64,000 nt of DNA from contig SBGU01000053.1 in NCBI GenBank assembly GCA_006226495.1, positions 58,111 to 122,110 of the forward strand. The letters run 5' to 3'. Of the stretch, positions 1 to 8,981 are shown one piece after another; position 1 is the stretch's first letter, and each line of letters begins with the position of its first letter. A program made the position numbers and the translations under genes. The DNA is from Alphaproteobacteria bacterium. Lineage in GTDB: Bacteria > Pseudomonadota > Alphaproteobacteria > Sphingomonadales > Kordiimonadaceae. Under the pieces are notes generated by a model, which worked only from the letters and a program-made list of their open reading frames with translations, was not told the origin of the DNA and made no database searches.

Positions 1-170
1 CCTGGGCCGACTTTGCCCTCGGATACCTTCTGGCCCATCCGGGCCTGACGACCGTGATCCCGGCCACCACGCGGGTGGGCCATGTCAGCGAAAATGTCGC
101 GGCCGGGCAGGGTGGCCTGCCGGACGATGCGACGCGCCAGCGCATGCGGGCCTATATGGATGCGCTTTGA
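1..170 (+). CDS. Aldo/keto reductase, C-terminal fragment
   Basis: An open frame enters from the left edge and ends at the TGA at 168-170. It encodes about 55 residues. The stretch VIPATTRVGHVSENVAAG matches the C-terminal NADP-binding loop and last helices of aldo/keto reductases, in which a VIPG(T)-x-HxxEN motif contacts the cofactor's 2'-phosphate. The rest of the gene, with the catalytic Tyr and Lys, lies outside the window, so substrate and class cannot be judged. The stop overlaps the next gene's ATG by one base (TGATG), which suggests translational coupling. Confidence 0.75.
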   Translation, partial: WADFALGYLLAHPGLTTVIPATTRVGHVSENVAAGQGGLPDDATRQRMRAYMDAL

Positions 171-829
171 TGGCGGATTGGCTCAGCTACAATATCCAGG
201 ATTTCCTGATGTATGCGCCCGGCACCTATTACCGGCTGTTCGGGCTTTATAACGCCGCCATCTGGCCAACGCAGCTATTGGCCGGGGCCGGCACGCTGTT
301 TCTTCTTTGGCAGCTTAACCAGCAGGGCCGGCATATGGTGCGCATGGCCTATCTGTTGCTGGCGGTCGCGTTCGGCGCGGTTGCGGCCGGCTATTTCTGG
401 TCCTGGTACAGCGGCATCAACTGGGCCGCCCCCTATTTTGCCGGCGCCTTCGCCCTGCAGGCGTTGCTGTTGTTCGGGGCCGCCATAACGGCAGGGCCGG
501 TGGCGCCCTGGGAGGGTCCGCCCGTGTGGCAGCGTGCCACCGGCATCCTGGTGCTGCTTGCCGCGGTTTTTGCCGTGCCGCTGCTGCCGCCCCTTGACGG
601 GCGTCCTTACGGGCAAGCGGAACTGTTCGGCCTGATGCCGGACCCCACGGTTATCGGCACTTTTGGCGCCTTCATGGCGCTGGGCCGCGTGCGCTGGTTC
701 CTCTATGTCGTGCCGGCGCTGTGGGCTGCAATCGGCGGCGCCTTCCTGTGGGCGATGGAAAGCCCGCTCTGGTGGCTGATGCCGGCGGCTGCGCTGATGG
801 CGCTTGGGGTGCGGTTGTTGCCGCGCTGA
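170..829 (+). CDS. DUF6064-like multi-pass membrane protein
   Basis: This 219-aa protein is dominated by hydrophobic segments, about six predicted transmembrane helices. The N-terminus (YNIQDFLMYAPGTYYRLFGLY) resembles DUF6064 proteins, which begin with a similar SDFLMFSPRTYWRLFELYN-like stretch. Function is unknown in that family. The ATG at 170 overlaps the preceding reductase stop by one base, so the two are probably cotranslated. The gene converges on the metal exporter 8 bp downstream. No catalytic motif is visible. The family assignment rests on recall of the N-terminal pattern and is moderately secure. Confidence 0.6.
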   Translation: MADWLSYNIQDFLMYAPGTYYRLFGLYNAAIWPTQLLAGAGTLFLLWQLNQQGRHMVRMAYLLLAVAFGAVAAGYFWSWYSGINWAAPYFAGAFALQALLLFGAAITAGPVAPWEGPPVWQRATGILVLLAAVFAVPLLPPLDGRPYGQAELFGLMPDPTVIGTFGAFMALGRVRWFLYVVPALWAAIGGAFLWAMESPLWWLMPAAALMALGVRLLPR

Positions 830-837
830 CCGCCTGC

Positions 838-1833
838 CTAGTGTTTGCCGGTGCAGGTGTGGATTTCGATGGTGGTGTGCACGATGCGGCTTTGGGCGGG
901 CAGAAGCCTGCGATAATGGTCCGGGTGCCGGGGCTCGTGGCTGACAATGGCGATGGCGGCGGCATGGATGCCGGGCCCGATCGACCAGACATGCAGGTCC
1001 GCGACCTTGTCTTCGCTATCCTGTTCGATGGCGGTGCGCACGGCGTCCAGGTGCGTGTCACCGACCTGGCGGTCCAGAAGCACGGCACCGGCACCACGCA
1101 TCAGCGACACCGACCAGCGCGCGACCAGAATGGCACCCACGATGCCCATGGTCGGGTCCAGCCAGGCTGCACCCCAGTATTTGCCCGCGAACAGCGCCGC
1201 GATGGCCAGCACGGAGGTCAGCGCATCTGCCAGCACATGCATATAGGCGGCACGCAGGTTGTGGTCGTGATGGTGATGTTCGTGGTCATGCTCGTGGTCA
1301 TCATGGTGCGCATGATGATGCGCCTGGCCATGGTCGTGCTCATGACCGTGTCCGTGATCATGCCCATGGTCATGGGGCGTGCCGGCCAGCGCCCAGGCGC
1401 TGATGCCGTTGACCACCAGCCCGATGAAAGCAACCAGCAGGGCCTGGTCGAAGGCAATGGCACGCGGGTTGATGAGATAGGTGACACTTTCGACCGCCAT
1501 GCTGACGGCAAAGGCACCCAGAAGCACCGCGCTTGCAAACCCGGCAAGGCTGTTGATCTTGCCGGTGCCGAACGCAAAGCCCCGGTCATGCGCCAGTTTG
1601 CGGGCATAGATATAGGCAAGCACGCTGATGCCCAGCGCCACAGCATGCGAGGCCATATGCAGGCCGTCCGCCAGCAGCGCCATCGAGCCGTAAACCAGCC
1701 CGGCGATCACCTCGACCACCATCATCACCAGGGTGACAAGCATGATGATGAAGGACCTCTTTTCCCCGGCCTGTTTCCTGTCCTGGCCAAAAACATGGTC
1801 ATGTTGCCAGTCGGTCAGGTTGTGGGAATGCAT
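838..1833 (-). CDS. dmeF: Cation diffusion facilitator, DmeF-like divalent metal exporter
   Basis: A 331-aa inner-membrane metal/proton antiporter of the CDF family. The N-terminal MHSHNLTDWQHDHVF is characteristic of the DmeF subgroup, known for Co2+/Ni2+ efflux. Transport-site signatures are visible: LLADGLHMASHA in the second helix and YMHVLADALTS in the fifth (the HxxxD element). Between them, at about residues 153-192, lies a very His/Asp-rich cytosolic loop of HDHGHDHGHGH-type repeats that would bind metal. A cytoplasmic C-terminal domain follows. An AAGGAT Shine-Dalgarno precedes the ATG. No DmeR-type repressor is adjacent. Metal specificity (Co/Ni versus Zn/Cd) is inferred from subgroup only. 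Confidence 0.88.
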   Translation of the reverse strand: MHSHNLTDWQHDHVFGQDRKQAGEKRSFIIMLVTLVMMVVEVIAGLVYGSMALLADGLHMASHAVALGISVLAYIYARKLAHDRGFAFGTGKINSLAGFASAVLLGAFAVSMAVESVTYLINPRAIAFDQALLVAFIGLVVNGISAWALAGTPHDHGHDHGHGHEHDHGQAHHHAHHDDHEHDHEHHHHDHNLRAAYMHVLADALTSVLAIAALFAGKYWGAAWLDPTMGIVGAILVARWSVSLMRGAGAVLLDRQVGDTHLDAVRTAIEQDSEDKVADLHVWSIGPGIHAAAIAIVSHEPRHPDHYRRLLPAQSRIVHTTIEIHTCTGKH

Positions 1834-1870
1834 GAGGGTATCCTTGTAACTATATAAGAAATATTGGTTT

Positions 1871-2944
1871 TTACCCGCACTGCGCGCGGTGCAGCATCAT
1901 ATGGTCGGCCAGCACGACGGCCATCATGGCTTCGGCCACCGGCACGGCGCGGATGCCGACGCAGGGGTCGTGCCGGCCCTTGGTCATCACTTCCGTGGCT
2001 TCGCCAGCGCGGGTCACGCTTTTGCGCGGGGTCAGGATCGAACTGGTGGGTTTGACCGCAAACCGTACCACAATCGGCTGGCCGGTCGAAATGCCGCCCA
2101 AGATGCCGCCGGCCTTGTTGGACAGGAATTTGGGTTTGCCGTCCGGTCCCGGCACCATTTCGTCGGCATTTTCTTCGCCGGTCAGGCAGGCGGCTTCAAA
2201 ACCGGCACCGATTTCGACCGCCTTGACGGCGTTGATGCTCATCATCGCGGTGGCAAGGTCGGCGTCCAGCTTGCCATAAACAGGCGCACCCCAGCCGGCG
2301 GGCACACCTTCGGCAACCACTTCGATGACGGCACCGATGGAACTGCCCGATTTGCGGATGGCGTCCAGTTCCGTCGCCCATTCAGCGGCGGTTCCGGCAT
2401 CGGGGCAGAAGAAGGGGTTATTGTTCACTTCGGCCCAGTCGAAACGGTCGTAATCGATCTTGTGGCGGCCCATCTGCACCATGGCGGCGCGGATGGTGAT
2501 GCCGGCACCCAGGATCTTGCGGGCCACGGCGCCGGCGGCAACGCGGGCCGCGGTTTCCCGCGCGCTTGAACGGCCGCCACCCCGGTGGTCGCGGATGCCG
2601 TATTTGGCGATATAGGTATAGTCGGCATGGCCCGGGCGGAAGGTTTCGGCGATATTGCCATAATCCTTCGAACGCTGGTCCATGTTCTCGATCATCAATT
2701 GCACGGGGGTGCCGGTGGTCTTGCCGTCAAACACGCCGGACAGGATTTTCACCGCGTCGGGCTCGCGCCGCTGGGTCGTGTATTTCGACTGGCCGGGCTT
2801 GCGCTTGTCCAGGAAGCCCTGGATGTCGGCCTCGGCAAGGTCGAGCATCGGCGGCACACCATCGACCGTGCAGCCGAGCGCCGGCCCGTGGCTTTCGCCC
2901 CAGGTGGTGAAACGGAACAGACGGCCGAAGGTGTTGTAGGACAT
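1871..2944 (-). CDS. aroC: Chorismate synthase
   Basis: A 357-aa enzyme that converts 5-enolpyruvylshikimate-3-phosphate to chorismate with reduced FMN, the last step of the shikimate pathway (cytosol). Seen in sequence: the N-terminal TTWGESHGP motif (residues 13-21), the central [15 protein letters not shown] signature that binds FMN and phosphate, and the C-terminal [17 protein letters not shown] block. Length is normal for the family. It lies 21 bp downstream of fabI on the same strand and is probably cotranscribed with it. Assignment is unambiguous. Confidence 0.97.
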   Translation of the reverse strand: MSYNTFGRLFRFTTWGESHGPALGCTVDGVPPMLDLAEADIQGFLDKRKPGQSKYTTQRREPDAVKILSGVFDGKTTGTPVQLMIENMDQRSKDYGNIAETFRPGHADYTYIAKYGIRDHRGGGRSSARETAARVAAGAVARKILGAGITIRAAMVQMGRHKIDYDRFDWAEVNNNPFFCPDAGTAAEWATELDAIRKSGSSIGAVIEVVAEGVPAGWGAPVYGKLDADLATAMMSINAVKAVEIGAGFEAACLTGEENADEMVPGPDGKPKFLSNKAGGILGGISTGQPIVVRFAVKPTSSILTPRKSVTRAGEATEVMTKGRHDPCVGIRAVPVAEAMMAVVLADHMMLHRAQCG

Positions 2945-2965
2945 ACGCTTTCCCGAAGTTCAGGG

Positions 2966-3805
2966 TTACTCTTTCGCTTCTTTGTCTTTGGCGTCGAGGA
3001 CGGCAAGCACGGCTTTCATCGTGTCATCGTCAATCGGCATGCCGGTGATGTTGAAGCCGGCATCGACATAATGCACTTCGCCGGTCACGCCCGACGACAT
3101 GTTCGACAGCAGGTAAAGGCCGGCACCCGCCACGTCGTCCAGGTTGATATTCCGGCGTAGCGGCGAGTTGCCTTCATTGTATTTGAGGAGCATACGGAAA
3201 TCGCCAACACCCGACGCCGCAAGGGTCTTCATCGGGCCGGCCGAGATGCAGTTGACGCGGATACCCTGTTCACCCAGGTCGCGCGCCATATAGCGAGTGC
3301 TGCACTCAAGGGCGGCCTTGGCCACGCCCATCACATTATAGTGCGGCACAACCTTTTCGGCGCCGTAATAGGACAGGGTCAGCATCGTGCCGCCGTTTTT
3401 CATCAGCTTTTCGGCGCGCTGGGCGACTGCCACGAAGCTGTAGGCGGAGATGTTCATGGTCATCAGGAAGTTGTTCAGGCTGGTATCGATATAACGGCCC
3501 CTGAGCTCGTTCTTGTCGGAATAGCCGATGGCGTGCACGACAAAGTCGAGATTGTCCCAGCGTTGGCCGACGGTCTCGAACAGGGCGTCGATGGAAGCGC
3601 CGTCCGATACGTCACATTCTGCCAGGAAGTCGCTGCCGACCGATTGTGCGAGCGGGCGTACCCGTTTCTCGAGCGCTTCCCCCTGATAGGAGAAGGCGAG
3701 CTCGGCGCCCTGTTCGGCACAGGCCTTTGCAATGCCCCAGGCCATCGAGCGGTCGTTGGCGACACCCATAATCAGGCCCCGTTTGCCTTCCATCAATTTT
3801 GTCAT
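2966..3805 (-). CDS. fabI: Enoyl-[acyl-carrier-protein] reductase (NADH), FabI
   Basis: A 279-aa FabI that reduces trans-2-enoyl-ACP in the last step of each type II fatty acid elongation cycle; it is the target of triclosan-type inhibitors. The N-terminus shows the enoyl reductase cofactor motif GVANDRSMAWGIA. The active-site residues fall at Tyr146, Tyr156 and Lys163, identical to E. coli numbering. The ATG at 3805 is chosen because a GAGGG Shine-Dalgarno lies just upstream; an in-frame ATG four codons earlier (3817) lacks this support. Followed 21 bp later by aroC. Confidence 0.96.
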   Translation of the reverse strand: MTKLMEGKRGLIMGVANDRSMAWGIAKACAEQGAELAFSYQGEALEKRVRPLAQSVGSDFLAECDVSDGASIDALFETVGQRWDNLDFVVHAIGYSDKNELRGRYIDTSLNNFLMTMNISAYSFVAVAQRAEKLMKNGGTMLTLSYYGAEKVVPHYNVMGVAKAALECSTRYMARDLGEQGIRVNCISAGPMKTLAASGVGDFRMLLKYNEGNSPLRRNINLDDVAGAGLYLLSNMSSGVTGEVHYVDAGFNITGMPIDDDTMKAVLAVLDAKDKEAKE

Positions 3806-3872
3806 GATTGCCCTCATCTTATTGCTTCAGCCGGATTTTGTGCGGCGCATCCTACACGAAAGGCGCATGCGG

Positions 3873-4811
3873 TCAATTTTTCTTATCCACCGTAGCGGCA
3901 GCCTGTTCTTTTGCCGCCGCTGCCTCTGCGGCTTCCGCGAGCCGCGCCTGGTTGCGCACGAAAGTATAGGCCGCATTCAGCTCGGCGCCGAGCACAAAGC
4001 CGAGGCTGACTAGAAAACAGAAAAGCTGCAGCACCACCACACCCGCGAGCGAGCCATACGTGACATCATAGGTGTTGGCATACTTGAGGTAAACCGACAG
4101 CCCGCGCGCGGTTAGCAGCAATATGACGAGGCTCAGGATCGTGCCCGGCAGCCGGAAAGGTTTTTTCACTCGGCGCGGTGTCAGCGCCAGATACAGCACA
4201 TAAAGCCCGAACAGCAGCACCACCGGGCTCACGAGCAGGCTGACATAGCGCCAAAGCGCCATCATGCCGCCGGTGATTTCGTCCGGGAACATGGAATTGA
4301 GCGCGGTCAGCATCGGTGGGCCCAGTACCTGGACCGACATGGCGGTCAGCATGGCGACGGCCCCGATGACAACAATGCCCAGGCTTTCCAGCCGGCGTAC
4401 CCAGGCCGCGCGGGCATGTTCGCGGCCAAACGCCTTGATCAGCACTTCGCGTCCGGCCTCGATGCCATTGGCGGCGGTCCAGATGGAGAAGAGGATCGAG
4501 CCGGTGAGGATTTCAGCGCCCGTGTTGTTGATGATGCCGACGATGGGTCCCTCGACCACGACCGCCACTTCGGGCGGCAGGATGGACAACAGGAAGGCGA
4601 TGGCTTCAAGCCCGCGTTCGGTTTGCCCCAGTACGCCGGACAGGGCGACCAGAAAAATCACGAAGGGAAACAGGGACAGCATGGTCAGGAAGGCCATGTT
4701 GCCGGCCGCCACCATGGCGCCGTTTTCCATGAAGCGCCTGAGCGCGCGGCCCCAGATGCGGCCATGGCGCGCGACGCGCGGAAAACGGGCCATCAGGGCG
4801 GCAAGCGGCAT
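3873..4811 (-). CDS. YihY/BrkB-family inner membrane protein
   Basis: A 312-aa polytopic protein with about six transmembrane helices and the family's conserved features: FMENGAMVAAGNMAFLTMLSLFP near the N-terminus, a NNTGAEILTGSILFSIWTA-like central segment, and a final helix with a GAELNAAY motif. The family was once called ribonuclease BN by mistake; its role is unknown. The C-terminal tail is Ala/Glu/Lys-rich. The ATG at 4811 overlaps the TGA of the upstream dnaJ-like gene by one base, so the two are probably translationally coupled. A longer frame to 4862 exists but would overlap that gene by about 50 bp. Confidence 0.88.
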   Translation of the reverse strand: MPLAALMARFPRVARHGRIWGRALRRFMENGAMVAAGNMAFLTMLSLFPFVIFLVALSGVLGQTERGLEAIAFLLSILPPEVAVVVEGPIVGIINNTGAEILTGSILFSIWTAANGIEAGREVLIKAFGREHARAAWVRRLESLGIVVIGAVAMLTAMSVQVLGPPMLTALNSMFPDEITGGMMALWRYVSLLVSPVVLLFGLYVLYLALTPRRVKKPFRLPGTILSLVILLLTARGLSVYLKYANTYDVTYGSLAGVVVLQLFCFLVSLGFVLGAELNAAYTFVRNQARLAEAAEAAAAKEQAAATVDKKN

Positions 4812-5779
4812 CAGGTCAGGCCTGCCTTCCGGCGCATCTTGGCGCCGTCGTGCCGGCCCCACTGTTTGATCAGCTCTTCAAGGTCGGCGTCCCGGTCGTC
4901 TGGCAGCATGACCTTGAGGCTGACATACATATGGCCAACCTCACTGCCACGCTTGACGCCCTTGTCCTTCAGGCGCAGGCGCCGACCGGTCGAACTGCCG
5001 CGCGGGATGCGCACGGTCAGCCGGCCCTTGGGGGTGGGCACATCGATATCGCCGCCCAAGACCGCTTCATCCAGCGAGATGGGCAATTCAAGATGAATGT
5101 CGTTGCCGACCCTCTTGAAATAGGGGTGGGGGGAAACCTCGACTTCAATCAGCGCATCACCCTTGGGGGCACCGCCAAAGCCCGGGCCGCCTTGCCCGGC
5201 AAGACGGATCACCTGGCCGTTCTGGATACCTTCCGGCACCTTGATATCGACATCGCGGCCGTCATTCAGGTGCAGGCGCCGTTTGCCACCGGTGATCGAT
5301 TCCTCGAACCCGATGGTGATCTGGTAGCTGATATCCAGGCCCTTCTTGCGGCCAGAGCCTTCGAACGGGTTCGAGCGCGCGTCGCCCCGGTCGCCCGAAT
5401 GGGATTTGCCGCCCGCAGTGCCACGCCGTCCCGTGAAGCGGAAAAAGTCGCTGAACAGGTCTTCGGCCTCGTCGAAATCGAAGCTGGTGCGGCGTTCGCC
5501 GCCCGCGCTGCGGCTGGAGCGGAAACCGCCAAAACCGCCCGCGCCGGGGCCACGCTCGGCGCCATTTTCGTCGATGTCGCCACGGTCATAACGCTTGCGC
5601 TGGGCTTCATCGCCCAGAATGCTGTAGGCAGCCGAGACTTCCTTGAACCGGTCCGCAACCTTGACATCGTCCTTGTTGCGGTCCGGATGCAGCTTTTTCG
5701 CGAGCTCCCGATAAGCCTTCTTGATCTGGTCCTGGGAGGCGGATTTCTCGACACCCAAAATTTTATAAAGGTCGTTCAT
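4811..5779 (-). CDS. DnaJ-type co-chaperone, CbpA-like (type II)
   Basis: A 322-aa Hsp40. The J-domain (residues 1-70) carries the HPD motif (KKLHPDRN) that stimulates DnaK ATPase. A Gly/Phe/Ser-rich linker (about 77-135) leads to two beta-barrel substrate-binding domains (YQITIGFEESITGG; VPEGIQNGQVIRLAGQG). There is no cysteine-rich zinc finger, so it is CbpA/DnaJ2-like rather than canonical DnaJ. The C-terminus ends in a basic tail. A GTTTCA/TGAAAC inverted repeat lies a few bases upstream of the start. It is coupled to the downstream YihY/BrkB gene by a one-base overlap. Confidence 0.9.
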   Translation of the reverse strand: MNDLYKILGVEKSASQDQIKKAYRELAKKLHPDRNKDDVKVADRFKEVSAAYSILGDEAQRKRYDRGDIDENGAERGPGAGGFGGFRSSRSAGGERRTSFDFDEAEDLFSDFFRFTGRRGTAGGKSHSGDRGDARSNPFEGSGRKKGLDISYQITIGFEESITGGKRRLHLNDGRDVDIKVPEGIQNGQVIRLAGQGGPGFGGAPKGDALIEVEVSPHPYFKRVGNDIHLELPISLDEAVLGGDIDVPTPKGRLTVRIPRGSSTGRRLRLKDKGVKRGSEVGHMYVSLKVMLPDDRDADLEELIKQWGRHDGAKMRRKAGLT

Positions 5780-5785
5780 AGGATT

Positions 5786-5802
5786 GTTTCAACACCTGAA
5801 AC
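5786..5802. promoter_or_regulatory. Inverted repeat immediately upstream of the dnaJ-like gene
   Basis: GTTTCA-ACACC-TGAAAC: perfect 6-bp arms with a 5-bp spacer, ending about 7 bp before the dnaJ-like ATG on the minus strand. It sits where the ribosome-binding site should be, and no strong Shine-Dalgarno is visible there. It could be an operator or a small hairpin limiting translation. No family can be assigned. Confidence 0.3.
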
Positions 5803-5942
5803 CGGATACTGACTCAACTGATAAGCCATATTGCAGGCGCAATGCCAGAGGCTTACAGACTGGATATAGCAAAAGTTTGGCGAACCGGAGCGAAAAATCG
5901 CGCCTGACCCCATCGCCACGGACCTGACCGGAGCAGGGTATC

Positions 5943-6545
5943 ATGACCGACAATACCGCCGTATTTTCCGAACCCTTCGAAACATTCCAGGAATGGCTGA
6001 AGGAAGCAGAAGCGTCGGAACCCAATGATCCGACGGCCATGGCGCTGGCCACCAGCACGCCGGACGGCCACCCCAGCGTGCGCATGGTGCTCCTGAAAGG
6101 CGCGGACGAAAACGGTTTTGTCTTCTATACCAACCTTGAAAGCCGCAAGGGCGGCGAACTGGCGGCCAACCAACATGTGGCCCTGTTGTTCCACTGGAAA
6201 TCGCTCAGGCGCCAGATCCGTATCGAAGGACAGGTCGAGCCGGTGACCGAAGCCGAGGCTGATGCCTATTTTGCGTCGCGCCCGCGCACCAGCCGTATCG
6301 GCGCCTGGGCGTCCAAACAGTCCCGCCCCATGGAGGGGCGCTTCGAGTTCGAGGCTGCGATTGCGCACTATACCGCACACTTTGGCATCGGCGACATCCC
6401 GCGCCCCGAATGCTGGTCGGGCTACCGGGTGAAACCGGTTTATTTCGAATTCTGGCGCGACCGCAAATTCCGCCTGCATGAGCGGAAAACCTACAGCCAG
6501 ACCAGCCCGGGCGGCGCGTGGGACACGGCGGAATTGTATCCCTGA
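5943..6545 (+). CDS. pdxH: Pyridoxamine/pyridoxine 5'-phosphate oxidase
   Basis: A 200-aa FMN enzyme that oxidises PNP or PMP to pyridoxal 5'-phosphate, the last step of vitamin B6 synthesis and salvage. Family features: PSVRMVLLKG and FVFYTNLESRKGGEL in the FMN-binding barrel, RIEGQVEPV, and the C-terminal dimerisation/PLP block FEFWRDRKFRLHER. The C-terminus ends in ELYP, typical of PdxH. It is divergent from the dnaJ-like gene and probably monocistronic. The many PLP enzymes and amino-acid catabolic genes here make demand for PLP plausible but show no regulatory link. Confidence 0.96.
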   Translation: MTDNTAVFSEPFETFQEWLKEAEASEPNDPTAMALATSTPDGHPSVRMVLLKGADENGFVFYTNLESRKGGELAANQHVALLFHWKSLRRQIRIEGQVEPVTEAEADAYFASRPRTSRIGAWASKQSRPMEGRFEFEAAIAHYTAHFGIGDIPRPECWSGYRVKPVYFEFWRDRKFRLHERKTYSQTSPGGAWDTAELYP

Positions 6546-6552
6546 GCCGAAA

Positions 6553-6570
6553 TACCTAAAATTTGAGGTA
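6553..6570. promoter_or_regulatory. Imperfect palindrome upstream of the chemoreceptor gene
   Basis: TACCTAAAATTTGAGGTA: 18 bp, palindromic except for one mismatched pair. It lies 8 bp after the pdxH stop and 135 bp before the chemoreceptor start. It could be a transcription factor site; there is no U-run to make it a terminator. Confidence 0.25.
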
Positions 6571-6704
6571 AAGCTCATGCAACCGTCGTGGTTCGGTCAC
6601 ACAAGCGTCATGCGGCGGGGCTAGCGTTCTTTCAGGATATGCCACCATGGCCATGCAACGATGCACGGCTTTCGGGTGGTATTTTTTTGCGAGGAACCGA
6701 CCTG

Positions 6705-8876
6705 ATGCGCCTTTCTGTCCGACAGCGAATCTTCCTGGGTTTTGCCGCCGTGATTGTCACGCTTGCCTGCGTGAACCTGTTTTCTGCCTTCAACCTCAGG
6801 GGTCTGGACGGTGCATCCCACCGGATTGTCGAAAAGACCGACGTGGTGCGGCTGGTGAACGAATATTCGGGCGACGTGGCCTTCCAGGCGGCGGCGCTGC
6901 GGTCTTTCGTGTTTTCGGGACTGGAGGCCGACAAGGACCGTGTGAACGACGGGCGCACACGGGTGGCCGCAAGCCGGGCCCGCATTGTGGCGCTTCTCAA
7001 TGAAACCGGCGATACCGATCTTGCCGCCGCCATCGAAAAGGCCTCCGCCGACTTTGACGAGGTGTTTGCCAATGTGGAAAACCGCCTCACCAACAAGGGG
7101 GCAGGGCTGCAGGTGGTTGTGGTCGGTGTCGGCAAACTGAAGGAATCGTCCGACAACCTGCTGACTTACCTGAAAGCGGGTGACAAGGAAGCCCAAAAGC
7201 TGGCGGCAGAGCTGCCGGCCCTGGTGGCGCGTTTTGGCCAGTCAAGCCTGGGGTATATCACCACCGCCAGCATGGCGGATTTCGACGATGCCATCGCGAC
7301 TGGCGAGGCGCTGGACCAACTGGTGCAACAGGCGGAACAGTTGTTGCGGGCGCTGCCGCGGCGGGAGCGGGCCGTGGTACGCTATGTGCGGCGCGATGGC
7401 GATGTGATCCGGCAGAGTCTCCGGCAGGAACAGGCGATCGGTTCGGCAATCGCCGCGGCGCTCAGCCAGCTTGAGAGTGCCGCAGACTCGATTGCGACGA
7501 TCAACGAACAGGTGCGCAGCAATGCGGTAGAGGGCCAGAACGCGGCGCTCAGCGGCATGGACAGCGCCATCGCCGACGTGATCCGCCAAAGTCTGATCGG
7601 GCTTTGTGTCGGCGCGCTGATTGCGCTTCTGATGGCCTGGCGCATCGGTTCGGGCATCGCGCGGCCGCTGGGGCGCATCACCGACGCGATGACCGCGCTT
7701 GCCGGTGGCAACAAGGATATCAAGGTGCCGTACCGCGAACGCGCCGATGAACTGGGCCGCATGGCCCAGGCCGCAGACGTGTTCAAGGAACGCGCGTTTG
7801 AACTGGAGCGCATGGCCGAGGAAAAAGCCGCCGCCGACAGGCAGGCCGCAGAAGCCGAGCGTGCGCGCGAACTGGAACAGGCCCGGCTTCTGGAAGACCA
7901 GAAGGCAGAAGAAAACCGGCGCCGGCTGGAACGCCAGGCCCAGCGCCAGCAACAGCGCCTGCAAATGGCCGATGCGTTCGAGGCGCGGGTGATGGGCGTT
8001 GTAAAAACGGTCAACACAGCATCGCAGGGCATGGCAGGCGCCGCCCGCAAGCTGGTGGAAAACACCAGGGCCACCAATGTGCAGGTCGAGGCCACCGAAG
8101 CCGCGACGGGCGAGGCCGCAATCAATGTGCAAGCTGTGGCCGGTGCAACAGAAGAACTGTCGGTTTCGTTCCGGTCGGTCAGCGACGAACTGGGCCACAG
8201 CGCCGGGGTCGCGCGCCAGGCGGTCGAGGAAGCCAGCCGCACCACGGAAACGGTGGCCGGCCTTGCCAATGCCGCTGACCAGATCGGCAAGGTGGTGAAC
8301 ATGATCCGCGATATCGCCGACCAGATCAATCTGCTGGCGCTGAATGCCACCATTGAAGCTGCAAGAGCAGGGGATGCCGGCCGGGGCTTCGCCGTGGTGG
8401 CCAGCGAAGTGAAAAGCCTGGCCGCACAGTCGGGCAAGGCGACCGAGGAAATCGCCGGTTATGTGGCGGAAATCCAAAGGGTTTCGGGGGATGCCGGGAC
8501 GGCAATCGGACGTATTGGCCGCATCATCGGCCAGATGAACGAGGTCAGCCAGTCTGTGGTGGCTGCGGTCGAACAGCAGCGCATGGCAACCGAAGAAATC
8601 GCCGGCAACGTGCAGCAGGTGTCCATGGGTACAGACCAGGTCCGCGAAAGTGTCGGCATCGTTGGCCGCGCGGCGACCGAGACGCAAAGCATGTCGCGTT
8701 CCCTGCAATCAAGCGCCGAAGGGTTGATGAGCGAAGCCGAGACCCTGAAGCTTGAGGTCGAACGATTTCTTGCGGAGGTGCGCGACCAGCGTGAAGGTGG
8801 CGAAGAGGAGGGCGAACAGCCGGCAGCGCCGGAAAAGTCCGCCAGACCGTCCCTCTATCTCGCGCGGGCGAGCTGA
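6705..8876 (+). CDS. Methyl-accepting chemotaxis protein
   Basis: A 723-aa transmembrane chemoreceptor. The first helix (about residues 9-30) is followed by a large alpha-helical periplasmic sensor region (about 31-294), resembling long helical-bundle sensors rather than Cache or PAS domains. Then come the second helix (about 295-315), a HAMP domain (about 316-370), a Glu/Ala/Arg-rich coiled coil and the cytoplasmic signalling domain. The kinase-contacting hairpin tip [16 protein letters not shown] lies near residue 540. There is no C-terminal CheR/CheB-tethering pentapeptide. The ATG at 6705 is preferred because GAGGA lies 9 bp upstream and the transmembrane helix then begins properly; the frame is open to 6588. 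No che genes are nearby. The ligand is unknown. Confidence 0.93.
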   Translation: MRLSVRQRIFLGFAAVIVTLACVNLFSAFNLRGLDGASHRIVEKTDVVRLVNEYSGDVAFQAAALRSFVFSGLEADKDRVNDGRTRVAASRARIVALLNETGDTDLAAAIEKASADFDEVFANVENRLTNKGAGLQVVVVGVGKLKESSDNLLTYLKAGDKEAQKLAAELPALVARFGQSSLGYITTASMADFDDAIATGEALDQLVQQAEQLLRALPRRERAVVRYVRRDGDVIRQSLRQEQAIGSAIAAALSQLESAADSIATINEQVRSNAVEGQNAALSGMDSAIADVIRQSLIGLCVGALIALLMAWRIGSGIARPLGRITDAMTALAGGNKDIKVPYRERADELGRMAQAADVFKERAFELERMAEEKAAADRQAAEAERARELEQARLLEDQKAEENRRRLERQAQRQQQRLQMADAFEARVMGVVKTVNTASQGMAGAARKLVENTRATNVQVEATEAATGEAAINVQAVAGATEELSVSFRSVSDELGHSAGVARQAVEEASRTTETVAGLANAADQIGKVVNMIRDIADQINLLALNATIEAARAGDAGRGFAVVASEVKSLAAQSGKATEEIAGYVAEIQRVSGDAGTAIGRIGRIIGQMNEVSQSVVAAVEQQRMATEEIAGNVQQVSMGTDQVRESVGIVGRAATETQSMSRSLQSSAEGLMSEAETLKLEVERFLAEVRDQREGGEEEGEQPAAPEKSARPSLYLARAS

Positions 8877-8918
8877 CGGTCGGGCACATCATCCCGCGAC
8901 ATCATCGCCCTCGCTATT

Positions 8919-8957
8919 TTGGACTTTGAAGTCCAGAAAATATGAACTAGTTTCATA
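8919..8957 (+). promoter_or_regulatory. Candidate promoter with two inverted repeats for the aldehyde dehydrogenase operon
   Basis: TTGGAC (8919-8924), a 16-bp spacer and TATGAA (8941-8946) could be -35 and -10 elements. Overlapping the -35 is TGGACTT-TG-AAGTCCA (8920-8935, perfect 7-bp arms). Overlapping the -10 is TATGAA-CTAGT-TTCATA (8941-8957, perfect 6-bp arms). Two palindromes placed over the promoter elements suggest repression by dimeric regulators. The second shares TAGTTTC with the MarR-type operator at 45671. No regulator gene is adjacent. Confidence 0.4.
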
Positions 8958-8981
8958 AAAACTGGCATCGAAAGGGGAGCG

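Noticed and set aside
721..1857. Plus-strand 378-codon frame over the metal exporter
   Set aside because: It is antisense to a CDF transporter with clear motifs. Its Met/Val repeats mirror the His-rich loop codons.
7242..8708. 488-codon frame antisense to the chemoreceptor
   Set aside because: The plus strand encodes a full MCP signalling domain. The antisense product has shadow composition only.
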